A stretch of 64,000 nucleotides of DNA from Microplitis mediator (GCF_029852145.1 NC_079974.1:17214082-17278081), one strand, 5' to 3'; counted from the first letter of the stretch, positions 46,806-58,961 are shown. Notes: a model not told the origin generated them from the letters alone. Translations and numbers: made by a program.

Positions 46806-47649
46806 AAATAATTATGATGACAAAATATCCGTGCCCATATTATTTGGTATGGATAAATATGTGATATAATGTACGGATAAATTATTTTTTTTAAAAGTTT
46901 TAATTCAATTTTATAAAATCAATCAATTTTTGGTTGATTCTTCTGACAGAATAAATCAGGATTTGATTATTTTTATGAAGTTGAATCCAAACTTCTAAAG
47001 GGGAAACTGGTCTGAGATTTAAAAAAAAGACGATATTTTCGTGATTTCTTTTTTAAGAGTACCTTCTTCATTAAAATTCTCAAAATTTGTGACATTATTA
47101 AGCATCATTCGAAGAATATTCTGCTAAATCTTCATAAAAAAATATTGAAAAATGAGCCAGTGGTAGTGGGGAGAGCCGAGTCACATAAAAAAAAAGTCTC
47201 CATGCTCGGCAAGATAATTCATGACTGCCTCATCTGAAATCAAAAAACCAAAAAGATTTCTTTAGTACATGAGTTTATTTTGGATTTGAACGAAGGAATA
47301 AACAAAATATTCATTTTTGAATATTTGGTAAAGGTGCAATCAAAAAACTCTGATTTTTGCCAAAAGTTGTTTCTTTTGTTTAATTAAAAAACTAGTAGTT
47401 ATTAAAAAAAAAAAGTCCTTCGTTCAAATCTAAGATAAACTTATGTACCAAAGAAATCTTTTTGGTTTTTTGATTTCAGATGAGGCAGTCATAAGTTATC
47501 CTGCCTAGCATGGAGACTTTTTTTTTAGGAGACTCGTCTCTCCCTACTACCACTGGCTTATTTTTTAATATTTTTTTATGAAAATTTAGCAGAATATTGT
47601 TGGAATGATGCTTAATAATGTCACAAATTTTAAGAATTTTAATAACGAA

Positions 47650-47752
47650 GGTAAGATAAAAGACCTAGCACCCGATCACTCCAAGTATTTTTATATCTAT
47701 ATTTGGTTAAATTTAGTAAATACATGAGTAATCGGGTACTGAGTCTCTTACC
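47650..47752. mobile_element. GGTAAGA-family palindromic MITE, copy 2
   Basis: Begins GGTAAGATAAAAGACCTAGC and ends GGTACTGAGTCTCTTACC. Same family as 7128-7245. Nested in the foldback element 46995-48165. Confidence 0.6.
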
Positions 47753-47755
47753 TTA

Positions 47756-48094
47756 CACGGAGAATAATCTTGGCTCGAAACCTACCAATTTTTATTATGC
47801 TGTCGACCAAACTTGAAACAGGAATTGAAGCATCAAAAAAATTATTATGCTCATACGAAAAATTATTATACTCATACGAAAAATTATTATGCTGTATCAC
47901 AATACTTATTACGCGCGAAAAACTTAGTGATAAGCTTTAATAAAAATTACTTTCATAAATTATAATAATTGTGATGCGGCATAATAATTTTTTATAAGAG
48001 CATAATAACTTTTTGGATGCTTTACTTCCTGTTTCAAGTTTGGTCGGCAGCATAATAAAAATTGCTAGGTTTCAAGCCAACATTTTCCTTCGTG
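47756..48094. mobile_element. CACGGA-type MITE, copy 3
   Basis: 339 bp flanked by TA (47754-47755 and 48095-48096). The ends are CACGGAGAATAATCTTGGCT and its near-complement AGCCAACATTTTCCTTCGTG. The interior has ATTATTATGC/GCATAATAATT repeats and mirrored CTTGAAACAGGAA/TTCCTGTTTCAAG. Related by its ends to 3111-3996 and 5850-6195. Confidence 0.65.
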
Positions 48095-48165
48095 TACTCT
48101 GAAAACAAAAAAATTATAAAAATATCCTCTTTTTTTTTGTATCTTAGACCAGCATCTTCCCCCCT

Positions 48166-49735
48166 AAAATAAAGGAATTGCGGATATTTTGTCGTGGATA
48201 TTTTGTGATGTAATCAAATGATCAACCAAAATAACTTTATCTTCCTCTTTTCTATCTTTATGTATCTATACTTTATTTTTTTTAAACATTGTACCTTTTT
48301 AAATGTAATTACTTCTTACATTACTTATTGACTATTTATTAAAAATACTATAATATTTACAGTTACAATTTTTAAGTATTCAAATTATTTAATTTTTCCC
48401 GCCAATTATAGTTGAAAAAATAAATGCGCGCGAATAATATTTAAAAATCAGCCTTAAGGCTTTTTCATAAACGACTGAAACTCAGACCATTAAATATAAG
48501 TATAGAGTTTGTCTTGAGAAAATTTTATCAGGCGTCTGACAGGTACGATTAACTTTTTTGTTTGTTACAAATAAATTCATTATTTCATTTTATTAAATTA
48601 ACAAAATAATAAATAATCATATACCATTAGTTAAATAGTTTTTAAAAAATTAATTATTTAACTAGTAATTAGTTTGTAATTTTACTTTCTTAATATTGCA
48701 TTAGCGACATAATCTTGTGGCTCGTGAGTTATCATTTTGGACTTTTGAGAGTCGGTTGTTAAGGGAGCAATTGGCCAATCCGCAAAAACCGTTAACTTTA
48801 GTTAATTTTTCTTCTCATCATCTTCGTCTACACACTAATATTATATACATACTCATATATACATATACTCTGTGTATATATCGTGAGTCTACGGGTTTAA
48901 ACGAATTACGAACCAAGCACCAGCACCAGCGATTCCGTTCCGTACCGGGTACATTTGTCATCTACGTGCGCGGTGAACCACTCCCGATATAATAATTTCT
49001 TTGTGGCATTGGTAAGTAATAAACGGGACAATAATTAAATTTTTCATCAACTAAACAATATCTACATCTCCATAATTGATATATCGCTCCCCAATATATA
49101 TATGCCCTCTGCTGGTCCTTGATCGCGTGGTTTAATTTTTATTTCATTGTTTTTTTAGTTTCTTTTGAATTTTTTCGTAAAATCCCTCGCCACTGAACAT
49201 CCATCCAACATAACTTGGCTACATTGTGGTTAGAGTATACCCTAAGCCTCCTTTTCGTTGCCGGACACGCGGTTTGTCTTTTTATTTACTCATTTATTCA
49301 TGCTCGTGTATATATTTATTATTATCTTGAATTACTAAATATGGACAGGAAGTTGTACCCATTCCTAAACTAACCTAGCACCTAATATTCACTTGAAAAA
49401 AATTTCAGAGTCTAGACTTGCATAGTTTGTAGCTTGATGTGTTTTTTTTTTTTAACTTTTTGAAACAGGTTTTATTTTATTATATTTTTAAATTTAAAAT
49501 GTGAGTCTATTTTGAGTAAAAAGTTTAATTGATAATTCAAAAGTTACAGTTATAATGTTCTATGTCGCTGGTTTTTTTAATTGCCAACTAAAACTTTCAA
49601 ATAAACTGTAAATTTTTTTACTTGGATACAAGTTATAATTACTTCTTAAATTATTTAGAGCTGCTCGCAGTTCATAGTCGTGGTGTTAAAATCTAACCAG
49701 CTTTTGATAAATAAATTGTGTTTGATATTTTACAG
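48166..49735 (+). other. EB1 upstream region, non-coding first exon and 5' intron
   Basis: A donor GTAAGT after 49011 and an acceptor TTTTACAG ending at 49735 define a 5' intron. The non-coding first exon therefore ends at 49011 and probably starts within 48480-48720, where the sequence is less AT-rich. The open frame at 48717-48992 has no recognisable product and ends before the donor. Nothing else supported. Confidence 0.5.
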
Positions 49736-49775
49736 ATAAGACAAAAGTTAACTAAATAAATAAATAAATATAACC

Positions 49776-52700
49776 ATGGCGGTAAATGTTTATGCGACTA
49801 ATGTGACAACAGACAACCTCAGTAGACATGATATGCTTGCATGGGTCAACGATTGTCTCCAATCATCATTCACGAAAATTGAAGAACTATGTACGGGTGC
49901 AGTTTACTGTCAGTTCATGGATATGCTTTTCCCCGGCTGTGTACCACTCAAACGAGTCAAATTCCGCACAAACTTAGAGCACGAGTACATACAGAATTTC
50001 AAAATTCTACAGGGAGCCTTTAAAAAAATGAATGTCGACAAGGTAAACTGGTTTTTAAATTAACAAAAGTATATTTGTTATTAATTATTAATATTAATGT
50101 AGAATAACTATCGTATAAAATTAATTAAGTATTTATAGTCGTAAAAATAAAAAAAATAAAAGAACAAAAAGAAAAAAAACTATTTTGTTCGGCGTGGTCA
50201 ATCAGGTAATTCCAGTGGACAGACTGATAAAAGGGAGATTCCAAGACAACTTTGAATTTTTACAATGGTTCAAAAAATTCTTTGACGCTAATTACGATGG
50301 GCTTGATTACGATGCATTTGAAGCACGTGGGAGAATTCCACTTGGTAACGGCGTTGATGGATGTCATAATTCATCAAATCCTCAACTGGTACCGTTACCA
50401 GCCCAACCAAGACCATCTCAAATGCATCAGAAGCCAATTCCACAACAGCGAAACATCGCACAAAGACAGCCGGGTACATTATTCCCCAATGATTATGTAC
50501 TTAGTAATATTATGTGTCTGCTTAATCTGCATGATATCTTGTATTTAGATTATACTTATCACCAGGCCGCATTCTAATTACATCACAGGCTTCGAGGATG
50601 TCACTGTTGGTTTTTTGTTGCACAAACGGCCACATAATTTTTTTTTTTTTTTTGTAAAATAATTATTATCTAGAAATGTATATATTATTTTATTTATTAA
50701 TTTATGTAATTATGTATATTTTATTTATAATTTTGGTTATATTTAGTTTTGCACATTAGATTTTTTTTTTTGTTACATAAATTTACAGATCGTACCTATC
50801 GATAGGCTGATCAAAGGTCGTTTCCAAGACAACTTTGAGTTCTTGCAGTGGTTCAAGAAATTCTTTGACGCAAACTACTCCGGAAACGAAGCTTATGATG
50901 CACTCGCGATGCGGGGAGGTGAACCCATGGGTAGCGGCGGAAGTAACGTACCACGGGGTTCAGGCATGATGAAACGGCCTTCACCACGCGATCCACCTCC
51001 ATCTAAACCTATTACGCGTACCGGTATATAATACTCACTCACCTTTAATTAATTAATCACCATTTGAATTTTATAAATATTTTAAATTATCAATTAATTT
51101 AGTTAATACATTAGTTTTGCTAAAAATTAATTTTTAAAGCTGGATCGTTGTGAGAAAAGTAGATGAATTAACAGTTTTACTAATGGTCAGATTTGCTGTA
51201 AAAAATAATGGAAAACTAATTTTTTTGAATTCATTTTAAAAAAAGATGAATTATTTATTAATATTTGCCAATAACAACAACCGCACATTTTTTTTATATC
51301 GTAAGATTCGATTTTCTATAGGTGATATTCCCGTATCAACAATTTCTTCAGCTGCAGTGAAGAACACAACAAAGCCTAGTAATTATTTATAATGATTTTT
51401 TTTTTTTCCTTTATCATTTTATTTTTTTCGCGTAATGCTATGCTACTGTGAATGCGTTTGCATGAGTAATTAATCAACAAACTAAACTGTATTTAATTGT
51501 AAATAATTTAACAATTCAAATTTCATCTTAATTATTTATTTACATATAATTATTCTTTTATAACTTTAGTTAACAAAATTCAACCCACTCGTCAACCAAT
51601 AAAACAAACCATCAGCACTCGTGGAGATAATGGTAAAATGGATGAACTCACTTCTCAGGTATAATTTTTTTTTAATTAATTATTAACTTAATTTTAATCA
51701 ATAAATAATTAAAATATTTATAATTATTTATCAAAGGTTTCTGAGCTCAAAGTAACGATTGATGGGCTAGAGAAGGAACGAGATTTTTACTTTGGTAAAT
51801 TGCGAGATATCGAATTAATGTGTCAAGAGACTGAAGATGACCAGCCACCAATCGTACAAAAAATATTGGATGTTCTTTATGCTACAGAGGTAATAATTTT
51901 TTATAGTAATTATTGTTATTGTTTATAATTATTTATAAAATCAAAGATAGATATTTTTATTTTTATACCACTGATTAAATCTACATACAACTTGGTGATA
52001 TCAAGACAGAAATATTTTTTCTCGCGATAAAAAAAAAAAAAAAAAAAAAAATTTTAATAATGTTAGAAAAAAAAAACAGAGAAGCGAGAAATGTTTACCC
52101 TAAAATGATTTCAGGAGAATGGAAATAGTCACGAAGACATCGCAGAAAATTATTAATCATCCTTGTCAGTTATCTTTCATTTCGCAAATTAAAGGTAACA
52201 ATGAGAATGGTAGATCTTCAGTGTCTGATCTGGTAGTCTTCTTCGTTCTTTGGTCGACTTTTTAAATTTACGGACGATAATTATAAAATTATATCCATTA
52301 TTAATTAAATAAATAATCAAACATCTCAGGGATATGTTGTGTACTTTGGGTTTAGAAATATTTTTTTCAGTATGAGGGTTTGTGTGGTAAGGGTTGTGTT
52401 TGTCCTCGCCGATGTCATCCAATTATACTAATCATTTCATCGACAGTCTAATATTACATTAGAGTTATCTCAGTAGAATAGTTATAATCATATGTAATTG
52501 TTATATTTACTTTCAATTTCTTAATCGTCATATTAAAAAACAAAAATTATCAACACTTTCTATCTTCTTATTAAGGGTCAGTTTTTCAAACCGGGGTTAT
52601 TTTTATCCGGGTGTAAATTAATATTGCTAGTATATCTATTAGGGTGATCGTTAAAAATTAAATTTTCTCAGACGCCCAATTAAAAGCTTCTTTCTAGTGA

Positions 52701-54373
52701 AAAAATACCTGGGGAATTTCGTTTTTTGTTTTTAAGTAAAAAGAACACGTGCCTCAGGAAGATTAAAGTTCATTTTTCGATACAATCCCGGGTTTTTCTT
52801 AAATATTTCATGAAATATGCAAATTAAAGGAAAAAATCATAGGAACGATTTTGTAGGAAATTAAATTCTTGACAGAAAAGGTCATATTTATTTTTTTAAT
52901 AAAATGTGTATTTATGAAGATATTTAAAAAAACTTTTTTTAGATCTTAGCAATCCAGCATTTAAAGGATTACGAATGTTAAAAATAACTTTTTTTCTTAA
53001 ATGTAGATAACTTCGTAACTCGTAACATTAATCATTAATGCTTGTTATAGTTTGTATATACTTAGAAAAATGTTATTTTCAAAATTTGTAATCCTTAAAA
53101 CGCTCAATTCATCAGATCTAAAAAAAGTTTTTTAAAAATATCTTCAGAAATACACATTTTATAAAAAAATGAATATAACCTTTTTTGTCAAAAATTTAAT
53201 TTCCTACAAAATAGTTCCTATGATTTTTTTCTTCAATCTGCATATTTCATGAGATATTTAAAAGAAACGCAATGGTATCGAAAAATGAACTTAGATCGTC
53301 CTGAGGCACGTGTTCTTTTTACTTATAAAGAAAAACCAAATTTCCCACGTATTTTTTCACTAAAAAGAAGCTTTTTATGGGGCGTTAATAATATATAAAT
53401 ATACCAGCAATAATAATTTATACCCGGATTGAAAATAAGCCCAGTTTGAAAAACTGGCCCCAGTTTTTGTTTTCATGTAAAGTCATATTTTTGCACGTTT
53501 GCTTTTTTTTTATTCTTTATTGACAGCACTGGAGCTTTGTAAAAAGTTTCTTATCTAAAACTTGGTCAATATATTCAATTATTTTATTAATTTTAACAAA
53601 TCAGTAGAATAATAATATATTTAAAAGTTTAAAAAATTTTTTTTCGTCTGAAACATTGAATCATACAATTAAATAGTAAATATTTAAAATATTTTGTTGA
53701 TTATAGAGTAGTATTAACACATTTGTTCTTGTGATTTGTATAAATTAATTAAATACAAATAATAAATGTATAATATTATTATTATTTTATTATTTAACTT
53801 CTGAATAAGTTTTTGTTACTTTTAATATTAGTTTACTTTATTCGATGTACATATGTTTATTTTATTTATTTTAAAACAATTATTTTATTATCACAATGCT
53901 TCATTAAAATGCAAATACACCATGGAAATGAATTTAAAAGCCGAATACACGATTGTATAGGAACTATTTTATTTAAATGGCTGACAGTGAACTGAAAAGA
54001 AAAAGCTTTGACGTTAAATCACGCAAGTTTAAAAATTTTTTATTAAAAAACACTGATTGTAATTTAAAAACAGACAATTAAAACGTTTAAATTTGAATTT
54101 ATAAGTATGGATTTAAAATTGTTAATAATAAAAGAAAACAAATGGACATTTTTTCTCACATGAGTTGGCTCGAATGTATTTCTTCTCAGATTGCCGCTTG
54201 AGAAGAGCTCTCACGTGGCTTTAAGAAAAAATTTTATCAACCTCAAACAAGTCTTATTTATTTTAAATAATCATATTTATTAATATGTATTTTTTTTTTT
54301 ATTTCAGGATGGTTTTGCACCACCAGAAGAATTGGAAGGTGATGGTCTTGCTCCAGATGACGAGGAATATTAA
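49776..54373 (+). CDS. Eb1: Microtubule plus-end tracking protein EB1 with alternative CH-domain exons
   Basis: Constant exons: 49776-50042, 51322-51378, 51570-51658, 51737-51889 and 54308-54373. Alternative second exons: A 50206-50473 and B 50789-51023. With B the product is 288 residues; with A it is 299. The N-terminal calponin-homology domain (MAVNVYATNVTTDNLSRHDM, then FKKMNVDK) is completed by either exon, each carrying DRLIKGRFQDNFEFLQWFKK. The linker is basic and Pro-rich. The coiled-coil EBH domain reads LEKERDFYFGKLRDIE, and the C-terminus ends EEY, the motif bound by CAP-Gly proteins. EB1 binds growing microtubule ends and recruits partners there. The 57-bp exon 51322-51378 is in-frame, so it could be skipped. 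Confidence 0.95.
50206..50473 (+). CDS. Eb1: EB1 alternative exon A (canonical-like)
   Basis: Reads VIPVDRLIKGRF and continues ANYDGLDYDAF, close to canonical EB1 proteins, then a Pro/Gln-rich linker. It enters in phase 0 and leaves in phase 1 at a weak donor (GTACAT), as exon B does. If this donor is not used, the frame runs to TAA at 50575-50577, giving a form without the EBH domain. Confidence 0.75.
50789..51023 (+). CDS. Eb1: EB1 alternative exon B (divergent copy)
   Basis: Starts IVPIDRLIKGRF after a good acceptor (AATTTACAG). It shares 26 consecutive residues with exon A, then diverges at ANYSGNEAYDALAMRGGEPM and a Gly/Ser/Pro linker. Many third positions differ in the shared part, so the duplication is old and the protein sequence has been kept. 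Leaves in phase 1 at GTATAT. Confidence 0.85.
52575..53461. mobile_element. MITE with GGGTCAGTTTTTCAAAC ends, split by a hAT-like insertion
   Basis: The left end GGGTCAGTTTTTCAAACCGG is mirrored by the right end GTTTGAAAAACTGGCCCC. The inner arms TTTATCCGGGTGTAAATTA and TAATTTATACCCGGATTGAA also mirror. Without the insertion (52640 to about 53387) the host would be only about 140 bp. Confidence 0.7.
52640..53387. mobile_element. hAT-like foldback element, copy 3, right end missing
   Basis: Starts TAGGGTGATCGTTAAAAATT as copies 1 and 2 do, and mirrors itself inside. It stops near 53387 (TTTTTATGGGGCG) without the final CGACCACCCTA. It preserves the site that the TTAA element occupies in copy 2. 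Confidence 0.7.
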
Positions 54374-56587
54374 CCAAATTTAAATTATCATCATCATCAT
54401 CAATTTAATCAATCATTAAGACAGCAGTGAATTTTAATAGCGTTACCGCACGCTATCATTCGTGAGCCAGTAAAAAAAAAAAAGAAAAAAATATCTATTA
54501 CCTTTCACGCATAATTAATAATAAATATTAATCTATCATCTAGTGTTTTCATTCAGACATTCGTTTCATTACTCTAATAATTGATACAAAAAATTAAATT
54601 TCATTTTACTTAAACATTAGACTTAAATTATTTAGATGAATCTAAAAAAAAAAATTGCAATAGATAATTGTGTCAAAAAAATTATTTGTTAGAGAGCTAA
54701 CAGACTTTATTAGTATGTGAGACATGGTAACATATAATTTTTTTTTTTTTTTAATGCATTTACATCTGTGTGATCTTGCGTGCTATGATCTTTGTACAGA
54801 AAAAAATTTTAAGGTTCACAAATATTAGAGTCGGAGCTAAATGATGTTAATGCTGCTGAACAAACCTTGTTCTTCGTGCCTAAGATTTATAATATTCTTT
54901 GGTAATTTATGTTAATTTTATTATTCAATTCCTGTAACTTTTTTTTTTTTAATTTTATTTTAATCATTAATTACATTGTAAAGTTTTCACAATAATAGAT
55001 TGCTTTCAATTCCTTTTGTAAATTGTTATTATTTTTTTTATTATTTACAAATTAATTATTAATTTTTTATCAATAACTACTATTAAGTGCACGCTACGCC
55101 ACACAAATGATTTCATTTAAATGTGACGAGTGATTGTGATTTATCAGCATTTTTTTTTTTTTTAATTATAATATTAAAAAAACTTAACTGTTTTTAATTG
55201 TCTAAATTGATGGTAGCTTGTACAGAAAATTTAGATGACTTAGATCTGAAAAAATAAAATTATAATACTCAGTCATTTAATAAAATATATGGCTTCTCTA
55301 AATATAAAAACAAATAAATAATTAAATTATAAATAATAATTCTAACGTCGATGGAATCACTGTCGGATATAAAACAATTAATTTTTGGTTTTATATAAAA
55401 AAAATAAATAAATGAATGAATAAAATTTATGATGTTATTGATGGGAAGCAAGAGAGTAATATTTTAAATTGAAAGATTAAATATTTGAGTAAATAATTGC
55501 ATTTACTTGATATTAATCTTTTATATAAATGCACATACGCACGAGTAATTTAAAGTTTTATTAAAATAATTAAATATGATTTGATTTTTAAGTAAAAGTA
55601 AATAAGATCACATATTTTTCTTGCATTTAATTGTACTGTCCGTCATTTTTTCGTTTTTTCATTATACTTAATGTCTATTGTTTACCGATTTATATTTAAA
55701 TAGCACTGAATATAAATAATTTTTTAAAAAACAAAGCTTATCATGTTTAGTAATAAGCTTTTTATGATAAATTACATAAAATGTGCTGTTGGATGCTTTG
55801 AAAATAAAATAAAAACAAAAAAAAAAGAACTTTAATTCTGATTCTAGGTATAGATGATTTTATATTGTTTTAATTGAACACACTAAAACTTTTTAAATCA
55901 GTTCGGATAATACTTTTTGATTTATAATTTAATATTATTAAAATATTGTGTTAATTATTTTGACATTTATTTAAAAAAGTGGCAACGATTCAAATTCAGA
56001 TTCTTCTCCGATTCCAAAAAAACGAGTCCGAGTGTCTAAAAAGCCATATTATAGCAATATCAATTAAAAAAAAACTATTTATTATCACCTAAATATTATT
56101 ATACTGTTATGAAATAAAAATATTTTTATTTTTTTTTTATTTTTAACCTATTCTACATTTTTAATTAAATTTGAGGGAAATAAAAATACTTGGAAAAGCT
56201 ATTTCATTGAAATGAATAATTAACAGTATATTCTGTATTAATTACAACAGTTTGTAATTTAAAAAGTAACAATATAAACTTCAAATTTATGATGATATCT
56301 GCTGACCAAATGTTTGTAAACGACACAGAAAAGTAGTTGATTGAATAAACAAACTCCAAGTCGTCCTAAAAAATACAAAAAATAATAATTAATAAAAAAG
56401 GAGGTTCGACCGAAACTAAGGAGTCAAGGTAGTGTTTGAATTTTTTTCGTTTGCTAAATTCTCCTAATAGTTATAAAAATTCATTATTTTAATTTATAAT
56501 AACATAACGAATTCATAAATTAATATTTATTACTTATTTAATTAAAGAAAGTAATGAAATCACTTGGTTATTTTTGACTCATATGGT
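54374..56587 (+). other. EB1 3' UTR and following AT-rich region
   Basis: Continuous AT-rich sequence with several possible polyadenylation signals; the transcript end is not determinable. No gene, RNA or paired repeat supported. Confidence 0.5.
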
Positions 56588-57500
56588 TTAAGGGGGGGGG
56601 TAGGGTTTTAAAAAATTTTTTTTTTATTTTTATTTTAATTTTAATTTTTTTTTCTGAATGAACAATATGTCGAGAATATTGTGTACAAATTTTAAATCAA
56701 TCCGAGTAAAACTAACGGAGTTACAGCGTTTCAGATGACCGGCTGTGATACCTGATTTTTATACCTGCCCGACCTGCCCCTGCATACCCCTAGTAGAAAT
56801 CAGCTGCAATTTTCTTTGTTCTTCCGAATCCCTTTCTCCGGCTGTGTGTCTTTCAAAGGATGTAAACTGATGACTCAATATAAGTATAAAAATTCATATT
56901 CTTTGATTGATAGTTTATTTCAAATTTTCACGAATAAAAAACTTTATATGGATTTTCCCGGAAACGTTATTTTTAAAGTCCGTGAACATCATAACTCAAA
57001 ATGTACTAAACCGATCCCTTTGAAAATTTGAACATTACTTCTTCACATAAATCAACAGGTAACTACGAAGAGTTTTTTTTTTGTTTTTCATTTTTTTCTA
57101 TTTTTTAATAACAAATTAACCGCGATTTTTTGAGCTAAAATCGCGTTTTTCACTTCCAAGTGCTGTAAAAAATCGAAAAAAAAAAAAAAAAAAAACTCTT
57201 CGTGGTTACCTCGAGAAATTTATCAACTTTAACATGCATATCAATTTTTTTTTTTTCGATGATCCGGTAACGAGTTATGATGTTCACCGCAAAACGACTT
57301 TTTTTCGAGGCGCTTCCGGAGATTCAACGTCACCGGCTTATTGATCAATATTTTTCGTTGAAAATTTTTTCTGATATTCTTTAAGAGTTGTACAATAATA
57401 TGTGATTAAGTTTAATGAAATTATATTACTCATCTCGCCGGGAAAAAATCACAAAAATATGCTTTTTTTTCTCCTTTAAAACCCTACCCCCCCCCCTTAA
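56588..57500. mobile_element. TTAA-flanked foldback element with G-run ends
   Basis: TTAA at 56588-56591 and 57497-57500. Just inside are GGGGGGGGGTAGGGTTTTAAA and its complement TTTAAAACCCTACCCCC. A second inverted pair at about 57058-57207 (GGTAACTACGAAGAGTTTTT against AAAACTCTTCGTGGTTACC) forms an inner hairpin. Non-coding. It interrupts a reverse transcriptase fragment. Confidence 0.7.
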
Positions 57501-58062
57501 TCCCATATTTTTTTCGCACATCATCCCTTGTTGATCCTAAACTCATTCTAGGATTGGAAAATAGTAAGGATTCACAGAACTTATGTTGAACCTTTTCAAC
57601 CCTGTTGATTGAGGTTTCTGTGAATGGAGACCATATTACTGTTCCATATTCTAAAATGGGCAATATAAGAGCTGAGAAGAGACAGATCCGGGATTGGACA
57701 TTGCTGAACTCCTTGCTAGTTCGTGTCACCAGTACAAGTATTTTGTAGGCCTGGCGAGTTATTTTATCTACATGTGACGTGAAATTCAGTTTGTTATCTA
57801 TGATGATGCCAAGGTTCTTGATCTCATCGACTTCATGGATAGCTTCGTTGCTCAGATGATAGTTAGTAGGGTCCTTAGTTGGAGAGCGCAAAAACGACAT
57901 CACAGCACATTTTTTGATATTCAGGTCTAGCTTGTTTCTCTGGCACCACAACGCAAATTCATTGATGTCGTTTTGTAACGTATGAGAGTCTAGCACACTA
58001 GTTATTGTCCTGTAGATCTTGAGATCGTCAGTATACAGTAAGTCCTCCGATTGAAACTTCAT
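57501..58062 (-). pseudogene. Fragment of a non-LTR retrotransposon reverse transcriptase
   Basis: An open frame of about 190 residues begins at 58062 and runs into the TTAA element at 57500. It covers the C-terminal half of an RT: the catalytic-box region LLYTDDLKIY (the usual YADD with T for A), NEFALWCQRNKLDLNIKKC, NLGIIIDNKLNFTSHVD and ILEYGTVIWSP, features of jockey/CR1-like elements. The N-terminal RT blocks and endonuclease are missing upstream. The frame seems to have continued beyond 57500 before the TTAA element entered. A dead 5'-truncated copy. Confidence 0.85.
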
Positions 58063-58324
58063 ACAAATATATATAATAAATTTTATAATTTTACAGGTAA
58101 ATATGATGGAATTCAGTAGAGTAGATTATTTTTGTATCAACAAATAAAATTTTTTCGGTTCTCAACTTCTGTCTGGACTTTTTCAACTCAAAACCATTAA
58201 TAAAAACTTTCATTTACTTTACACTAATTAACTTACGATCTAAATTTCAATTGAATATATGTAAGAAGTATTTATTTGAGTAATTGTATATAAATTAAAT
58301 TAATCCATTATATGTATACATTTC

Positions 58325-58740
58325 AGGGTTGCGAATTCTTTAATGAGGATATTTGAAATTAAAAATTAAATTTTTAATCCGTAATTGAAATTATATCGAT
58401 TAAAATTACGAAATTAATTTTTAATTCAAGAACTTGAATTGAAAAATTAAAAAATTAATTTTAATTCAGAAACGTGAGATTAAAAATTAAAAAATTAATT
58501 TTAATCCAGGGACGTGGGATTGAAAATCTAAAAATTAATTCAAATGTACACACGTGGGATTAAAAATCGAAAAACTTATTTTTAATTAGACAATTCAAAT
58601 TAAAAATTAAAAAATTAGTCTTTAAATTAACACGCATTTTTTAATTGGGTTTACAATTTCAAAAATTAATTCTAATTGAGACAGATGGGATTAAAAAATT
58701 AAAAAATTACTTGTTAATTCAAACACGTGGGATCTAATGA
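58325..58740. repeat. Tandem repeat of about 55-65 bp with ACGTGGGATT motif
   Basis: Degenerate units combine ACGTGGGATTAAAAATTAAA and AATTAATTTTAATTCA. About seven units can be followed, with motif starts near 58400, 58463, 58508, 58552, 58610, 58685 and 58725. Confidence 0.65.
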
Positions 58741-58961
58741 AAACGTTCGTGCCTAAAAAAATCGTTATCCGCGTTTTTACTGTAAATTTCGTTACTTAGT
58801 TAATATCAACTAAAAGCCCAAATATATCATTAGAAAAAGGATTTTCAGAACCAATACAGAAAAAACAATTAGTTACAGTACAATTACCTCGGAAACTTTT
58901 GAAGAGAATTAAATTGCCTACAAAATACCGCAAACAACATATACTCAATAGGTGAATTTTT

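Larger units (their letters stand above)
46995..48165. mobile_element. Foldback element hosting two smaller elements
   Basis: The left end AAAGGGGAAACTGGTCTGAG (about 46997) is mirrored at the right by CTTAGACCAGCATCTTCCCC (about 48143-48162). Arms of several hundred bases mirror each other around 47340: the CCAGTGGTAGTGGGGAGAG region near 47160 against CTCCCTACTACCACTGG near 47550. The right arm is split by a GGTAAGA palindrome (47650-47752) and then a CACGGA MITE (47756-48094). Non-coding. Confidence 0.7.
51890..54307 (+). other. EB1 last intron
   Basis: Donor GTAATA, acceptor TTTATTTCAG. It contains a MITE (52575-53461) whose centre is occupied by a truncated hAT-like foldback element, and otherwise AT-rich sequence. 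A poly-A run of about 22 lies at 52029-52050. Confidence 0.7.

Noticed and set aside
48717..48992. 91-codon open frame upstream of EB1
   Set aside because: No recognisable protein, within the region expected for the EB1 non-coding first exon, and it contains ATATAC microsatellite.
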